Shown: positions 44,729 through 53,142 of the stretch, one piece after another
How the letters are laid out: every line of letters starts with the position of its first letter
Numbering within the stretch: the first letter of the stretch is position 1
From: Paenibacillus athensensis
Lineage (GTDB): Bacteria > Bacillota > Bacilli > Paenibacillales > NBRC-103111
DNA length: 64,000 nt
Direction of reading: 5' to 3'
Assembly (NCBI RefSeq): GCF_004514475.2
Contig: NZ_MYFO02000015.1
Location: forward strand, 186,001 to 250,000
Made by a program: the position numbers and the translations under genes
Notes under the pieces: generated by a model
What the model was told of the DNA's origin: nothing
The model's input: only the letters and a program-made list of their open reading frames with translations
Database searches by the model: none

Positions 44729-45558
44729 TTTTTGCCAGCGATTTGGATCAAACCTTGATTTATTCGTCCCGTTCGATGGGACCGGATGCCGATCCTGCGC
44801 TGTTGGTACCTGCGGAAACGCTAAAAGATCAGGTGGTTTCCTATATGTATGCGCCGGCGTTGGAAAAGCTGAAGCGTCTCGCTGCCCGGTTGACCTTCAT
44901 TCCAGTGACGACGCGCACGATTGAGCAGTACAAGCGCATCAAGCTGTTTCACGAGCAGTTGACGCCAAGGTACGCTGTGACCAGCAATGGCGGCAACGTG
45001 CTGATTGGCGGCGAAGCCGATGCCGAATGGGCGCGTTGCGTACGCGCCAAAACCGCCAAGCAGTCGGCGGCGGCGGCGGAGATTCGCGGACATTTTGCGC
45101 GGATTGCCCATAGCGATTGGGTGATGGGCGAACGTTTTTGCGATGAGCTGTTTTATGCCGTCGTCATTCAGCGCGACAAAACGCCGTTGGAAGCGGTGCA
45201 GGAGCTGGCGGAGCGGGCTCGCGGGCTCGGCTGGGAGCTGTCGCTGCAAGGGCGCAAGCTGTATTTGATCCCGCAGTGTGTGAACAAAGCGGATGCGCTG
45301 CGGTATGTGCGGGAGCGGATCGGTGAACCTACTGTGGCGGCTGCGGGCGATTCCTTGCTGGATCGCGTATTGCTGGATGCGGCCGATTACGCGATCGCAC
45401 CGCGTCATGGCGAGCTGTTTCGGTCTTTTGGCGATGATGGGGTATATCGTTTCACTGTGCGATCGGGCATTACCGCTGCCGAGGAAATCGCCGATTATGT
45501 AGGGAGCTTAATTTGGACGAAGGAGCAAAGGGATGAAAAAGGTTCGCGTGTGGTTTAA
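44725..45558 (+). CDS. HAD-family phosphatase of the ter module
   Basis: A 277-residue protein starting MIFASDLDQTL, with AAGGAGGACC upstream. HAD motif I D-x-D (D6, D8), Thr in PVTTRT, and AAGDSLLDRVLLDAADYAI (motif IV). A cap domain is present. It probably removes phosphate from a pathway intermediate. Start and stop overlap both neighbours. Confidence 0.88.
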   Translation: MIFASDLDQTLIYSSRSMGPDADPALLVPAETLKDQVVSYMYAPALEKLKRLAARLTFIPVTTRTIEQYKRIKLFHEQLTPRYAVTSNGGNVLIGGEADAEWARCVRAKTAKQSAAAAEIRGHFARIAHSDWVMGERFCDELFYAVVIQRDKTPLEAVQELAERARGLGWELSLQGRKLYLIPQCVNKADALRYVRERIGEPTVAAAGDSLLDRVLLDAADYAIAPRHGELFRSFGDDGVYRFTVRSGITAAEEIADYVGSLIWTKEQRDEKGSRVV

Positions 45559-46558
45559 CCGATGGTTTAGCGTTGCCTATCATTATATGAATTTGATCCG
45601 TCACAATCCCGACGGACTGGAATTTGAAATGTACGGCACGCATCCCGATATCCGGCATATGTCGCTGCAGGCTTGCGATCACGCGGAGACGGAGCCTGAG
45701 CTGAAAGGCGACGCTTATGTGGAATTTGCGCTCCAGTTTTGCCGTCAGCACGGTATTGATGTGTTCATCCCGCGTCTGCATATGCTCGATATCGCCAAGC
45801 ACGTCGACGCGTTTGCCGAGCTCGGGACGAAGGTGATTGTTTGCAGCGATGTGGAGCTGCTGAACGCTTTGATGCACAAGGATCGCTTTTATGAAATGGT
45901 GCGGCCGGCCGGTATTCTGGCGGTTCCCGATTATTATGTCGCCCAGGACGCCGACGCTTTCCGCACGGCTTACGAGGAGCTGAGCGGCCGGGGGCATCGC
46001 GTTTGCTTTAAGCCGACAAGCGCCGAAGGGGGCGTAGGTTTCCGCGTCATCGATAATGCGCGAGATCCGCTTGACGATTTGCTCGGACCGCTGAGCCGCA
46101 GCGTCACGTTCGATGAAGCGTACCGCGCGTTGTCGGCGGCGGGCAGCTTTGCTCCGCTGATGGTGATGGAGCATCTGGATGGCTATGAATACAGCATCGA
46201 TTGTCTGGCGTCGCCGGAGGGGCATCTGATCGCGGCCGTGCCGCGCCGCAAGGCGGGAGGGCGGTTGCGTTTGCTGGAAAACGTCCCCGAGCTGCTCGAT
46301 ATCGCGGCCAAGGTCGCTGCCGCGTACCGGATTCCCTACAATTATAATATTCAGATGAAGTATGCGAACGGTGTGCCCAAGCTGCTGGAAATCAACCCGC
46401 GGATGTCAGGGGGGCTGCACGTCAGCTGCTTGAGCGGAGTTAACTTCCCGTATCTGGCTGTGCGGATGGCGCTCGGGCTGGAGGTGCCGGCGGTGCGGCC
46501 CAAGTTCGGCATTCTAGCCAGCCATATCGAGCATCCGATGATGATGTGTTCCTTTTAA
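45533..46558 (+). CDS. ATP-grasp ligase of the ter module
   Basis: A 341-residue ATP-grasp protein: MHKDRFYEMV, FKPTSAEGGVGFRVI (P-loop-like glycine segment), MVMEHLDGYEYSIDCLA and the metal site LLEINPRMSGGL. ATP-grasp enzymes join a carboxylate to an amine or similar, which would give the final coupled product. It overlaps the HAD gene by 26 bases and ends the module. Confidence 0.9.
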   Translation: MKKVRVWFNRWFSVAYHYMNLIRHNPDGLEFEMYGTHPDIRHMSLQACDHAETEPELKGDAYVEFALQFCRQHGIDVFIPRLHMLDIAKHVDAFAELGTKVIVCSDVELLNALMHKDRFYEMVRPAGILAVPDYYVAQDADAFRTAYEELSGRGHRVCFKPTSAEGGVGFRVIDNARDPLDDLLGPLSRSVTFDEAYRALSAAGSFAPLMVMEHLDGYEYSIDCLASPEGHLIAAVPRRKAGGRLRLLENVPELLDIAAKVAAAYRIPYNYNIQMKYANGVPKLLEINPRMSGGLHVSCLSGVNFPYLAVRMALGLEVPAVRPKFGILASHIEHPMMMCSF

Positions 46559-46584
46559 GCGCGCCTGGAAGCTGACGGATTGAT

Positions 46585-46614
46585 TTGACAGGGGCGAACA
46601 GCGAGTCCTACAAT
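46585..46614 (+). promoter_or_regulatory. Sigma-A promoter of the XpaC-like/TelA operon
   Basis: TTGACA (46585-46590), 18-base spacer, TACAAT (46609-46614), about 60 bp before the first gene. Confidence 0.72.
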
Positions 46615-46673
46615 GGTCGTAAGACCGTTTGAACCGGGAGAACGAAACCGGGGAACCGATGAGGTGATTCGTT

Positions 46674-47534
46674 ATGCAATTCAAACCGCTGGCCGGCGCC
46701 GCGATCGGCACGGCCGTTGCTGCAGCGGCGGGCGTTTGGCTGCCCCATATGCCGCTGCTCGCCGGGCTGCTGCTGCCGCTCGCCGGCTGCGCCTTCGGCA
46801 GCTTGCAGCCGCGCCGGGCAGGTGCTGCTCCGCTGCCCGGCGATTTTGTCGCCGACGCCAATCCGGCGTCGGCGGAGGGGCGCGCGCCCCGGCTGGCGGG
46901 GCGCGGAGCTGACACGGCCCGCCAACCGGAGCGGGCCGCAAGCGGGCAGGCCGGCGCGGCGTCGCGGCCTGCTACGGGTCCGGCTGACGGCGCGCTGCCG
47001 TCAGCCTCGGCCCGTTCGGGCAGCGGCGGCTCCGGCTTGCCGCTGCCCGAACGCCGGGGGGCCGCGTCCGGCAGCGCGGCCCTGACCGGCGCCGGTGCGG
47101 GCGGGGGCACCCCCGCACCGATCGCTTCCGCCTCCGAGCAGCTGTTCCAGCCCGTCAAGGAATACTTGGAGGTGCTGGAGGACATGGTGATCTCGGAGGG
47201 CCAAAGCAACAATCTCGACGATGAGATTGTCGAGAAAAGCCTGGCGCTGTTTTCGCGCATCCATCGCGTTCTTCCGCAGCTCGCCGAGCTGCGCGACGAT
47301 GAAATCAATCACCGGGTCAGACGGCTGGTGCTGCGCGATTTGAACAGCTTCATCACGCCGTTTCTGCGACTGAGCGGCGAAGCCAAAACGCGCAACCGTC
47401 GGACGCTGCTCAACGGGCTCAAGGATATTCAGGCCGACGTCGGCGGCATTGTCGCTTCGATTGAGCGCAAGGATTTGCTCGAGCTGCAGGCCCGTGCGGA
47501 TTTGATTCATCAGCGCTACAGCAGCGCGGATTAA
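46674..47534 (+). CDS. XpaC-like protein, partner of TelA
   Basis: A 286-residue protein. Two short hydrophobic segments at the N-terminus (about 5-42) anchor it; residues 45-150 are a low-complexity Ala/Gly/Pro/Arg stretch; residues 155-286 are helical (VKEYLEVLEDMVISEGQS, IHRVLPQLAEL). The Bacillus xpaC gene lies next to a TelA-family gene and the helical end resembles it, so the label rests partly on context. Confident as a real gene, moderate on family. The linker length may vary between strains. Confidence 0.6.
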   Translation: MQFKPLAGAAIGTAVAAAAGVWLPHMPLLAGLLLPLAGCAFGSLQPRRAGAAPLPGDFVADANPASAEGRAPRLAGRGADTARQPERAASGQAGAASRPATGPADGALPSASARSGSGGSGLPLPERRGAASGSAALTGAGAGGGTPAPIASASEQLFQPVKEYLEVLEDMVISEGQSNNLDDEIVEKSLALFSRIHRVLPQLAELRDDEINHRVRRLVLRDLNSFITPFLRLSGEAKTRNRRTLLNGLKDIQADVGGIVASIERKDLLELQARADLIHQRYSSAD

Positions 47535-47555
47535 TTTCGAAGGAGGCGACGACAC

Positions 47556-48656
47556 ATGTCTACGCAATCGGTAGCTTTGAAGCAAGAGGATCAGCAAAAG
47601 GTCGTACAGGAGGCATCGGCGATCATTCGCAAGGTCAGCCAGTCCGATACGCTAACGCTCGACAGCCTGATGGACGACATCGGCAAGCTTGGAGCCAAAA
47701 CGCAGGAAAAAGCCGGGCAAACGCTCAAGCAGCTGGAGCGCCCGGTCAACGAGCTGATGGTCGGCAAAGCGAATCAGCTGTCTTCGCTAATTTTGGACCT
47801 GCGCAACGAATGTGAGGACCTGCAAAAAAGCAAAAATGTCAGCTTGTTCGGCAAGCTGGTCCGCAAGACGCCGCTCAAAAATTACATCTATAAATACCAG
47901 TCCGTCAAAACGAATGTGGACGCGATTGTCGCCGGCCTGCGCGACGGCAAGGACACGCTAGAGGAGGATATGGCCAGCATGCGCACGCTCAAGCGCAGCG
48001 CTTTGGAGGAGATTTACGCCCTCCAGTACAAAATTTCGCTCGGCCAGCAGCTGCAGGAGCTGTTTGACCGTGAAATCGCCAACCCCGAGAACGAGGCGCG
48101 CAAGGCGTATCTGGAGCGGGGGCAGCGCAAGGTCGTCAGCCGGATTTTATCGATGACTGAAGATATTATGTTGTACAATCAGGCGATTGCCGCCACAGAC
48201 ATCATTAACGATACGAATGATAAATTAATTGATGCCGTTAATAATTCAATCTATAAAGCAGCGAATCTGATTACGGTATCGGCGATGATTACGATGGCGA
48301 TCGACAATCAGATGGCGATTGCCAGCGCCGTGGAGAAAAACAATCAAACGATTGAAGAGCAGTTCAAGCGCAACGCGGAATTGCTCAAAACGTCGTCGCA
48401 GAAATCGGGCGAGCTTGTGCAAAAAACGGCGATGTCGCTGGAAAGCGCGACGCAAGCGATCAACGATCTGATGCAAGCGCTCGACAACGCCGAGAAATCG
48501 AATCGCGAGATTATCGCCTCGTGCAAGGCGTCGACGGAAAAGTTTGCGGCGTTAAATAACGCCATGTCCCAAAAGCTCGGTCTGGAGTCCGGCAAGCCTT
48601 CGCCAGCGATCCAGGCAGCTGCTTCGTCGGGCGAATTCGACCGGATTTTGAATTAA
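47556..48656 (+). CDS. TelA/YaaN-family toxic anion resistance protein
   Basis: A 366-residue, almost entirely alpha-helical coiled-coil protein matching TelA (KlaA/YceH/YaaN): LKQLERPVNELM, RNECEDLQKSKN, RKTPLKNYIYKYQS, QYKISLGQQLQELFD, MTEDIMLYNQ and the long C-terminal coil IEEQFKRNAELLKTSSQ. These proteins confer tellurite and other stress tolerance by an unknown mechanism. RBS AAGGAGGCG. It follows the XpaC-like gene by 22 bases. Confidence 0.93.
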   Translation: MSTQSVALKQEDQQKVVQEASAIIRKVSQSDTLTLDSLMDDIGKLGAKTQEKAGQTLKQLERPVNELMVGKANQLSSLILDLRNECEDLQKSKNVSLFGKLVRKTPLKNYIYKYQSVKTNVDAIVAGLRDGKDTLEEDMASMRTLKRSALEEIYALQYKISLGQQLQELFDREIANPENEARKAYLERGQRKVVSRILSMTEDIMLYNQAIAATDIINDTNDKLIDAVNNSIYKAANLITVSAMITMAIDNQMAIASAVEKNNQTIEEQFKRNAELLKTSSQKSGELVQKTAMSLESATQAINDLMQALDNAEKSNREIIASCKASTEKFAALNNAMSQKLGLESGKPSPAIQAAASSGEFDRILN

Positions 48657-48733
48657 AGGGCATGGGTCAAGTTCTCTTTTTCATAGGCTGTTAGGGCAAA
48701 GGCTCTGACGCTTTTCGGAAAAGAGGGATGTTG

Positions 48734-48829
48734 ATGATTGATGCGCTGATTCTTGGTTGTCTGATCCTAACGCTGATTGTGGCGGCCAGCTATGAAAAAG
48801 CGGATGCCGTCAGCAAGCTGAACGAATAG
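48734..48829 (+). CDS. Small single-span membrane protein, 31 residues
   Basis: MIDALILGCLILTLIVAASY followed by a charged tail (EKADAVSKLNE), with AAGAGGG seven bases before ATG 48734 (ATG 48728 in the same frame is possible). One hydrophobic helix with a short cytoplasmic end suggests a membrane peptide of the ter region. No homologue recognised. Confidence 0.5.
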   Translation: MIDALILGCLILTLIVAASYEKADAVSKLNE

Positions 48830-48838
48830 CCGCGGCAC

Positions 48839-48863
48839 GGCTGCTTTGGAGCAGTCTTTTTAA
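48839..48863 (+). terminator. Intrinsic terminator of the TelA operon
   Basis: GGCTGCT - TTGG - AGCAGTC followed by TTTTT. Confidence 0.65.
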
Positions 48864-48887
48864 AAATATATCATTTCAATCTTACGG

Positions 48888-48916
48888 GGTAGGCAGCGTG
48901 CTTACCTTTTTTATTT
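48888..48916 (+). terminator. Second terminator-like hairpin
   Basis: GGTAGGC - AGCGT - GCTTACC (one GU pair) followed by TTTTTTATTTTT. Confidence 0.55.
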
Positions 48917-49188
48917 TTGCAAATGTATGTATTGAAAATAGTAACGTGATGCAGGGATTCGAAATTCCAAAATCAATTGCTGTAGATTCCCTCATCGTCG
49001 GGACCTTATCGAAAAAACAGATTATCTCATACAATTTTAAAAAGAACACAATTAACAGATTTGTACTTGGGTAATAACATTATATCTAAAACGATTGTAT
49101 TCAGAAGCATAATGTGACTGGCCCTCTTTTCATCAGCGGCTTTCGTGTTACAATAGACGTAACCATATTGGGGGCGCGGAGGGACGGT

Positions 49189-49767
49189 ATGCTGGATTTC
49201 AGCTTTGAGATTTTGAACGAGCATAATATTGCGATTGAATATAAATATGGCAGCGAATTTTTTACATTTAACTTGTATTTCAAGCTGGGCGTGTGGACGC
49301 TTCATCCGTTTCAAGGCGTGCTGCTGCAAAATAAAGACATGTGCCGGCTTGTCGTTTCCGACCTGCTCAAGCATAAGGAATTTCATATTATGCTGATCAA
49401 GCAGCATATTCCGATTTCGGCCATTCGCACCTCCATCGATCTGGATCCGGGCGAAGGGCGGACGGAGAAGAATCGGGTTCGCTCCGAGATGGATGCCGAG
49501 CCGGGGGCGGGCGACGATATCGATATTGACGATTTTATCGCCAATCATACGCTGGACGAGCTGATCGAACAGGAGAAGCTGTGGCTGGAGGATCGGATCG
49601 TGCTGTACAAGGATATTTTGCAGAAAATGTTTCTCGACGGCTATGGGCCGGACGACGAGGACTTTTCGAAAATGCAGACGATTTTGCGTGCCTACACAGA
49701 GACGGCGGACAAGCTGAATGCGCTGCTTGATCCGGGTCATGGTGGCGGAAGCCTGCGGCGGTTTTAG
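49189..49767 (+). CDS. Hypothetical protein, acidic C-terminus
   Basis: A 192-residue soluble protein, ATG 49189 with GGAGGGACGG upstream. The N-terminal half is beta-rich (FEILNEHNIAIEYKYGSEFF), the middle acidic (GAGDDIDIDDFIANH) and the end helical (LDELIEQEKLWLEDRIVLYKD). I do not recognise it. It sits between the TelA region and kptA; function unknown. Confidence 0.7.
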   Translation: MLDFSFEILNEHNIAIEYKYGSEFFTFNLYFKLGVWTLHPFQGVLLQNKDMCRLVVSDLLKHKEFHIMLIKQHIPISAIRTSIDLDPGEGRTEKNRVRSEMDAEPGAGDDIDIDDFIANHTLDELIEQEKLWLEDRIVLYKDILQKMFLDGYGPDDEDFSKMQTILRAYTETADKLNALLDPGHGGGSLRRF

Positions 49768-50012
49768 GCGAGGGCCAGGTGAGCAGCCGATGCCGTGAGC
49801 TGGCGGCGCAGGGGAGCTGGTGCGGGAGCTGGCAGCAAATCATAGAGAAGTTTTGAAGAGGAGCAGGGTGAGCCGGTAGCGGCTGGCCTTTTTTGCGTTT
49901 GCATACTCGGACAGTATCGCTTTAGCCGAATTTTCCCGTGCCGGGCAAGCCAAGCTGCGTTATACTGAGGCCAGCCGAGTTGAACCTTGAAGGATATAAG
50001 GAAGTGAAATCG

Positions 50013-50570
50013 ATGTTGAAGCAAGAGGAACAAACGCGTTTAAGCAAGCTGATGACCAAAATGCTGCGCCATACGCCGGAGCTATTCGGTTTGAAGCTGG
50101 AAGCAGCGGACGGCTCCTGCCCGGTCGAGGAGCTGCTGGCGGGCTTGCACCGCCAGCGGCGCTGGGCGGCGGTTACGTTGAACGATGTGGAAGAGGTGGT
50201 GCGGACGTGTCCCAAGCAACGTTTTGCGCTGGAGGACGGACGTATCCGCGCGAGGTACGGCCACAGCAGCGAACGGGTCGCTTATACGCCGGGAACGCCG
50301 CCTGCGGTGTTGTATCACGGAACGAATACGGGTGCGGTGGCCATCATTGAGCGCGAGGGCTTGAAGCCGATGGGCCGACAGTATGTGCATTTGTCCGAAG
50401 GACTGGATTTTGCCGTGCTGGCGGGGGAAAGGCGTGGGGAGCTGGTGATTGTGGCAGTAGATACGGCCCGGGCGGCAGCCGGTGGCGCGGTATTTTATCC
50501 GGCCGGTCATGAGGTATGGCTGTCCGATGGGGTGCCTGCGGATAGTTTAAGGAGGGTTGTACATGATTGA
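50013..50570 (+). CDS. kptA: RNA 2'-phosphotransferase (KptA/Tpt1)
   Basis: A 185-residue enzyme; ATG 50013 is chosen for AAGGAAGTG. The Tpt1 signature is intact: R19-H20 (KMLRHTPELFGL), the catalytic R-x-R-x-x-H segment (IRARYGHS), and Y101-H102-G103-T104 with HLSEGLDFAV. It removes the internal 2'-phosphate from RNA using NAD+, the last step of plant/fungal-type RNA ligation. Bacteria mostly lack that ligation route, so its substrate is uncertain; it may repair RNAs damaged by toxins. It overlaps tatD. Confidence 0.94.
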   Translation: MLKQEEQTRLSKLMTKMLRHTPELFGLKLEAADGSCPVEELLAGLHRQRRWAAVTLNDVEEVVRTCPKQRFALEDGRIRARYGHSSERVAYTPGTPPAVLYHGTNTGAVAIIEREGLKPMGRQYVHLSEGLDFAVLAGERRGELVIVAVDTARAAAGGAVFYPAGHEVWLSDGVPADSLRRVVHD

Positions 50571-51345
50571 AATTGGCGTAAATTTAATGCATCGGTCGTT
50601 TCATACCGACCGGGATGAAGTAGTTAACCGCGCGCACGCGGCCGGGGTAGAGGCGCTCGTTATTACTGGAACGAGCGTTCGCAGCAGCGCCGAAGCGGCG
50701 CGATATGCGGCCCGGCGGCCGGGCCGCTTGTTTGCGACGGCGGGCGTACATCCGCACGACGCGGCCCGCTGCGGCGGGGACACGCTGCCGCAGCTGCGGG
50801 AGCTGGCGGCGCTGCCACAGGTCGTGGCGATTGGCGAATGCGGGTTGGATTACAACCGCGATTTTTCGCCGCGCGACGTCCAGCGCTGTTGGTTTGCTGC
50901 CCAGATCGAGCTGGCGAGCGAGCTGGGGCTGCCGTTGTTTCTCCACGAAAGAGAGGCGTTTGCCGATTTCGTGGCGCTTTTGGGCAGCGCGGGGGAGGCG
51001 CTGCCGCGCGCGGTCGTGCATTGCTTCACCGGCACGGCCGTGGAGCTCGACCGCTATTTGCAGCTCGGGCTGTACATCGGCATCACCGGCTGGATCTGCG
51101 ATGAGCGGCGCGGCCGCCATTTGCGCGAGCTGGTGCGGCGTGTGCCGCTCGACCGGCTGATGGTCGAGACGGATGCGCCGTTCCTGACGCCGCGCGATAT
51201 GCGGCCGCAGCCTGCAGGCGGCCGGAACGAGCCGGCGTTTCTGGGGCATATTGTGCGGGCGATTGCCGGCTGCATCGGGCGCAGCGAAGCCGAGGTGGTG
51301 GAAGCGACGGCGCAGACGGCACGGACGTTTTTTGCGCTGGAATAG
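50563..51345 (+). CDS. tatD: TatD-type 3'-5' exonuclease
   Basis: A 260-residue TIM-barrel metallo-hydrolase. It is the TatD subtype rather than the common YabD one: IGVNLMHRSFHTDRD, TAGVHPHDA, GECGLDYNRDFS, HCFTGT, YIGITGWICDERRG, ETDAPFLTPRDM and RNEPA follow E. coli TatD closely. E. coli TatD degrades single-stranded DNA and RNA in oxidative damage repair. RBS TTAAGGAGGG; its start lies within the last codons of kptA, which implies coupled expression. Confidence 0.93.
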   Translation: MIEIGVNLMHRSFHTDRDEVVNRAHAAGVEALVITGTSVRSSAEAARYAARRPGRLFATAGVHPHDAARCGGDTLPQLRELAALPQVVAIGECGLDYNRDFSPRDVQRCWFAAQIELASELGLPLFLHEREAFADFVALLGSAGEALPRAVVHCFTGTAVELDRYLQLGLYIGITGWICDERRGRHLRELVRRVPLDRLMVETDAPFLTPRDMRPQPAGGRNEPAFLGHIVRAIAGCIGRSEAEVVEATAQTARTFFALE

Positions 51346-51682
51346 GCGGGTTGGCAAGCCGCTGCTGCCAACGCCCCTTGCCGTCCACGCGGCCGGTACA
51401 ACCGATGCCGCCTGTGCAGTTGGCAAGCCCGTGCGGCGAGTAAAGCCCATGCTGTCCACGCAGCCGGGCCCGCCAACGAGTCGTTCGAGGCGATCCGGCG
51501 GGTCCCCCCTATCGGCAAAAGGCTGATCCAACGGCTTACGGACGCCGCAGGATCAGCCTCAAGCGATCTTTAGTACCACGATGGCGTGGACGGAGGTCGC
51601 TTTTTTGATTGCGGATTTGTTTTTCTGCAGCCTTTGCACTGGTTTTTCCAAAAACGGGCAAGCTACCCTCGTAGCTTTGCTC
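51346..51682. other. Intergenic region after tatD
   Basis: About 340 bp before the next promoter; GC-rich, no gene or clear terminator supported. Confidence 0.45.
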
Positions 51683-51712
51683 TTGACAGGAAACCAATTG
51701 GTTTCCTATAAT
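51683..51712 (+). promoter_or_regulatory. Sigma-A promoter with a perfect 20-bp palindromic operator
   Basis: TTGACA (51683-51688), 18-base spacer, TATAAT (51707-51712), both consensus. The spacer is the perfect palindrome AGGAAACCAATTGGTTTCCT (51688-51707), so a dimeric repressor here would block RNA polymerase outright. The ArsR regulator encoded in this operon is the obvious candidate. Confidence 0.88.
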
Positions 51713-51756
51713 CAAGATAAGCAAGCGTTTCAGCGCGAGCGGAAGGAGCGTTTTGA

Positions 51757-52137
51757 ATGGAAGAGTTGTTGAAGAAGCTGCGTTACAAGGCGGGCCCTGC
51801 AGCTATTCTGCACGCACCGGAGGGCTACGCGCCGGGCTTCGGCGAACAGTCGCCAGCCGATGGAGCGACGTATGGCTTCGTCCAGCTGTTTGTCCGCAAT
51901 AGCGGGGAATTGGCCGAGCGGGCCGCGGGAGCCATCGCGCTGCTGGAGGACGACGCCGTATTCTGGATCACGTATCCCAAAGCAAGCTCCGGGATCAAGT
52001 CGGATGTCAACCGCGACACGCTGGCTGCTTGGGTGCAGGAGCACACTGCGTATCGCCCGGTCAGCAACGTGGCCGTTGACGACACGTGGTCGGCGTTGCG
52101 TTTTCGCGAGAAAAGCAAGGTCAAAGCATCAAAATAA
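51757..52137 (+). CDS. DUF3052-family protein
   Basis: A 126-residue protein: KLRYKAGPAAILHAPEGY, DFVQLFV-like TYGFVQLFVRNSGEL, ALLEDDAVFWITYPKASSGIKSDVNRD and VAVDDTWSALRFR are the DUF3052 signature. Function unknown. First gene of a three-gene operon with SRPBCC and ArsR. RBS GGAAGGAG. Confidence 0.85.
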   Translation: MEELLKKLRYKAGPAAILHAPEGYAPGFGEQSPADGATYGFVQLFVRNSGELAERAAGAIALLEDDAVFWITYPKASSGIKSDVNRDTLAAWVQEHTAYRPVSNVAVDDTWSALRFREKSKVKASK

Positions 52138-52160
52138 AATGATTTACGGGAGGCTTTTAT

Positions 52161-52586
52161 ATGGATCAATCCAGTACGCAAACATTGCCGGATATTCGTC
52201 AAACTCAGCTGTTGAACGCGCCGATTCAAAAGGTGTGGGCGGCCGTATCGACTGCAGAGGGCATTTCCGCCTGGTTTATGCCCAATGATTTTCAGCCTGT
52301 TGTCGGGCAGGAGTTTCATATCAAGGCCGGTCCGTGGGGCGATTCGCTGTGCAAGGTGACGGTCTTCGATCCGCCGCACAAGCTGGCTTTTACATGGGGC
52401 AAGGACTGGACGCTGGCGTTTGAGCTGGAGGAGGTTGACGGCAAAACGCAATTCACGCTGGTTCATTCCGGCTGGGATACGAACAAGGTCACCGAGTTTG
52501 GCGAAGCGCATGCCATCGTGCGCGAGCGCATGGCTGGCGGTTGGGCCGGTATTGGCGCCAAGCTGGCTTCCGTTGTGGAGGGATAA
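52161..52586 (+). CDS. SRPBCC/AHSA1-type ligand-binding protein
   Basis: A 141-residue helix-grip (START-like) protein: APIQKVWAAVSTAEGISAWFMP, GDSLCKVTVFDPPHKLAFTW, FTLVHSGWDT. AHSA1-like SRPBCC proteins bind hydrophobic ligands or stabilise partners; next to ArsR regulators they are common and their ligands unknown. Its stop overlaps the ArsR start (TAATG). Confidence 0.9.
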   Translation: MDQSSTQTLPDIRQTQLLNAPIQKVWAAVSTAEGISAWFMPNDFQPVVGQEFHIKAGPWGDSLCKVTVFDPPHKLAFTWGKDWTLAFELEEVDGKTQFTLVHSGWDTNKVTEFGEAHAIVRERMAGGWAGIGAKLASVVEG

Positions 52587-52960
52587 TGTCGGCTTCCGCA
52601 CCGAAGCATGACGTGTTTCAGGCGATTGCCGACCCGACGCGGCGACGCTTGCTGCATTTGCTCGGCGATCAGGAGCTGCCGTTGAACGCGCTGAGCGGGC
52701 ATTTTCCGATGAGCCGGCCGGCAGTGTCGAAGCATTTGCGCATTTTGGCCGATGCAGGTCTGGTCAAGGAACGCAAGGTCGGACGCGAGACGCGATACCG
52801 GCTGGAAGCGACTCCTCTGCAGGAGCTGAAGCGTTGGCTGTCGTATTACGAGCGTTATTGGGAAAACAAGCTGAGCGCGCTCAAGCGCTATGTCGAAGCG
52901 GACGAGCCGTCCGCAGCGGGGGGAGCGGAGCTCCCCGAAGAAGATGGCCGGGCCGAGTGA
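52586..52960 (+). CDS. ArsR-family winged-helix regulator
   Basis: A 124-residue regulator: FQAIADPTRRRLLHLLGDQELPLNAL, then recognition helix MSRPAVSKHLRILADAGLVKERKVGRETRYRLE. No metal-binding CxC is seen in the recognition helix, so it is likely a small-molecule or non-metal sensor, as usual for SRPBCC-linked members. It likely binds the palindrome over this operon's promoter. Confidence 0.92.
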   Translation: MSASAPKHDVFQAIADPTRRRLLHLLGDQELPLNALSGHFPMSRPAVSKHLRILADAGLVKERKVGRETRYRLEATPLQELKRWLSYYERYWENKLSALKRYVEADEPSAAGGAELPEEDGRAE

Positions 52961-53070
52961 GCTTGGTCCAGCGGGTAAGCAGGCTGTCTGTGGTCATGAA
53001 AAATGGCTGCGGGCAGCTTTTTTTTTTGCAAATCGGGACATTTCTAGCGGATACGGGGCAAAAATAACCG

Positions 53071-53108
53071 AAAAACCCGCCGGCGCTTTCAGGCGCAGCG
53101 GGTTTTTG
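53071..53108. terminator. Bidirectional intrinsic terminator
   Basis: AAAACCCGC - CGGCGC-TTTCA-GGCGC(A) - GCGGGTTTT between the convergent ArsR and quinone reductase genes. Confidence 0.8.
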
Positions 53109-53142
53109 GACATGCTCGCGCCTTTCGGCAAAATTGCGGCAG

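Larger units (their letters stand above)
48830..49188. other. AT-rich intergenic region with two terminator-like hairpins
   Basis: About 360 bp, notably AT-rich compared with the rest. Contains two hairpin/T-run terminators at its left end and probably the promoter of the next gene; no gene is supported. Confidence 0.55.
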
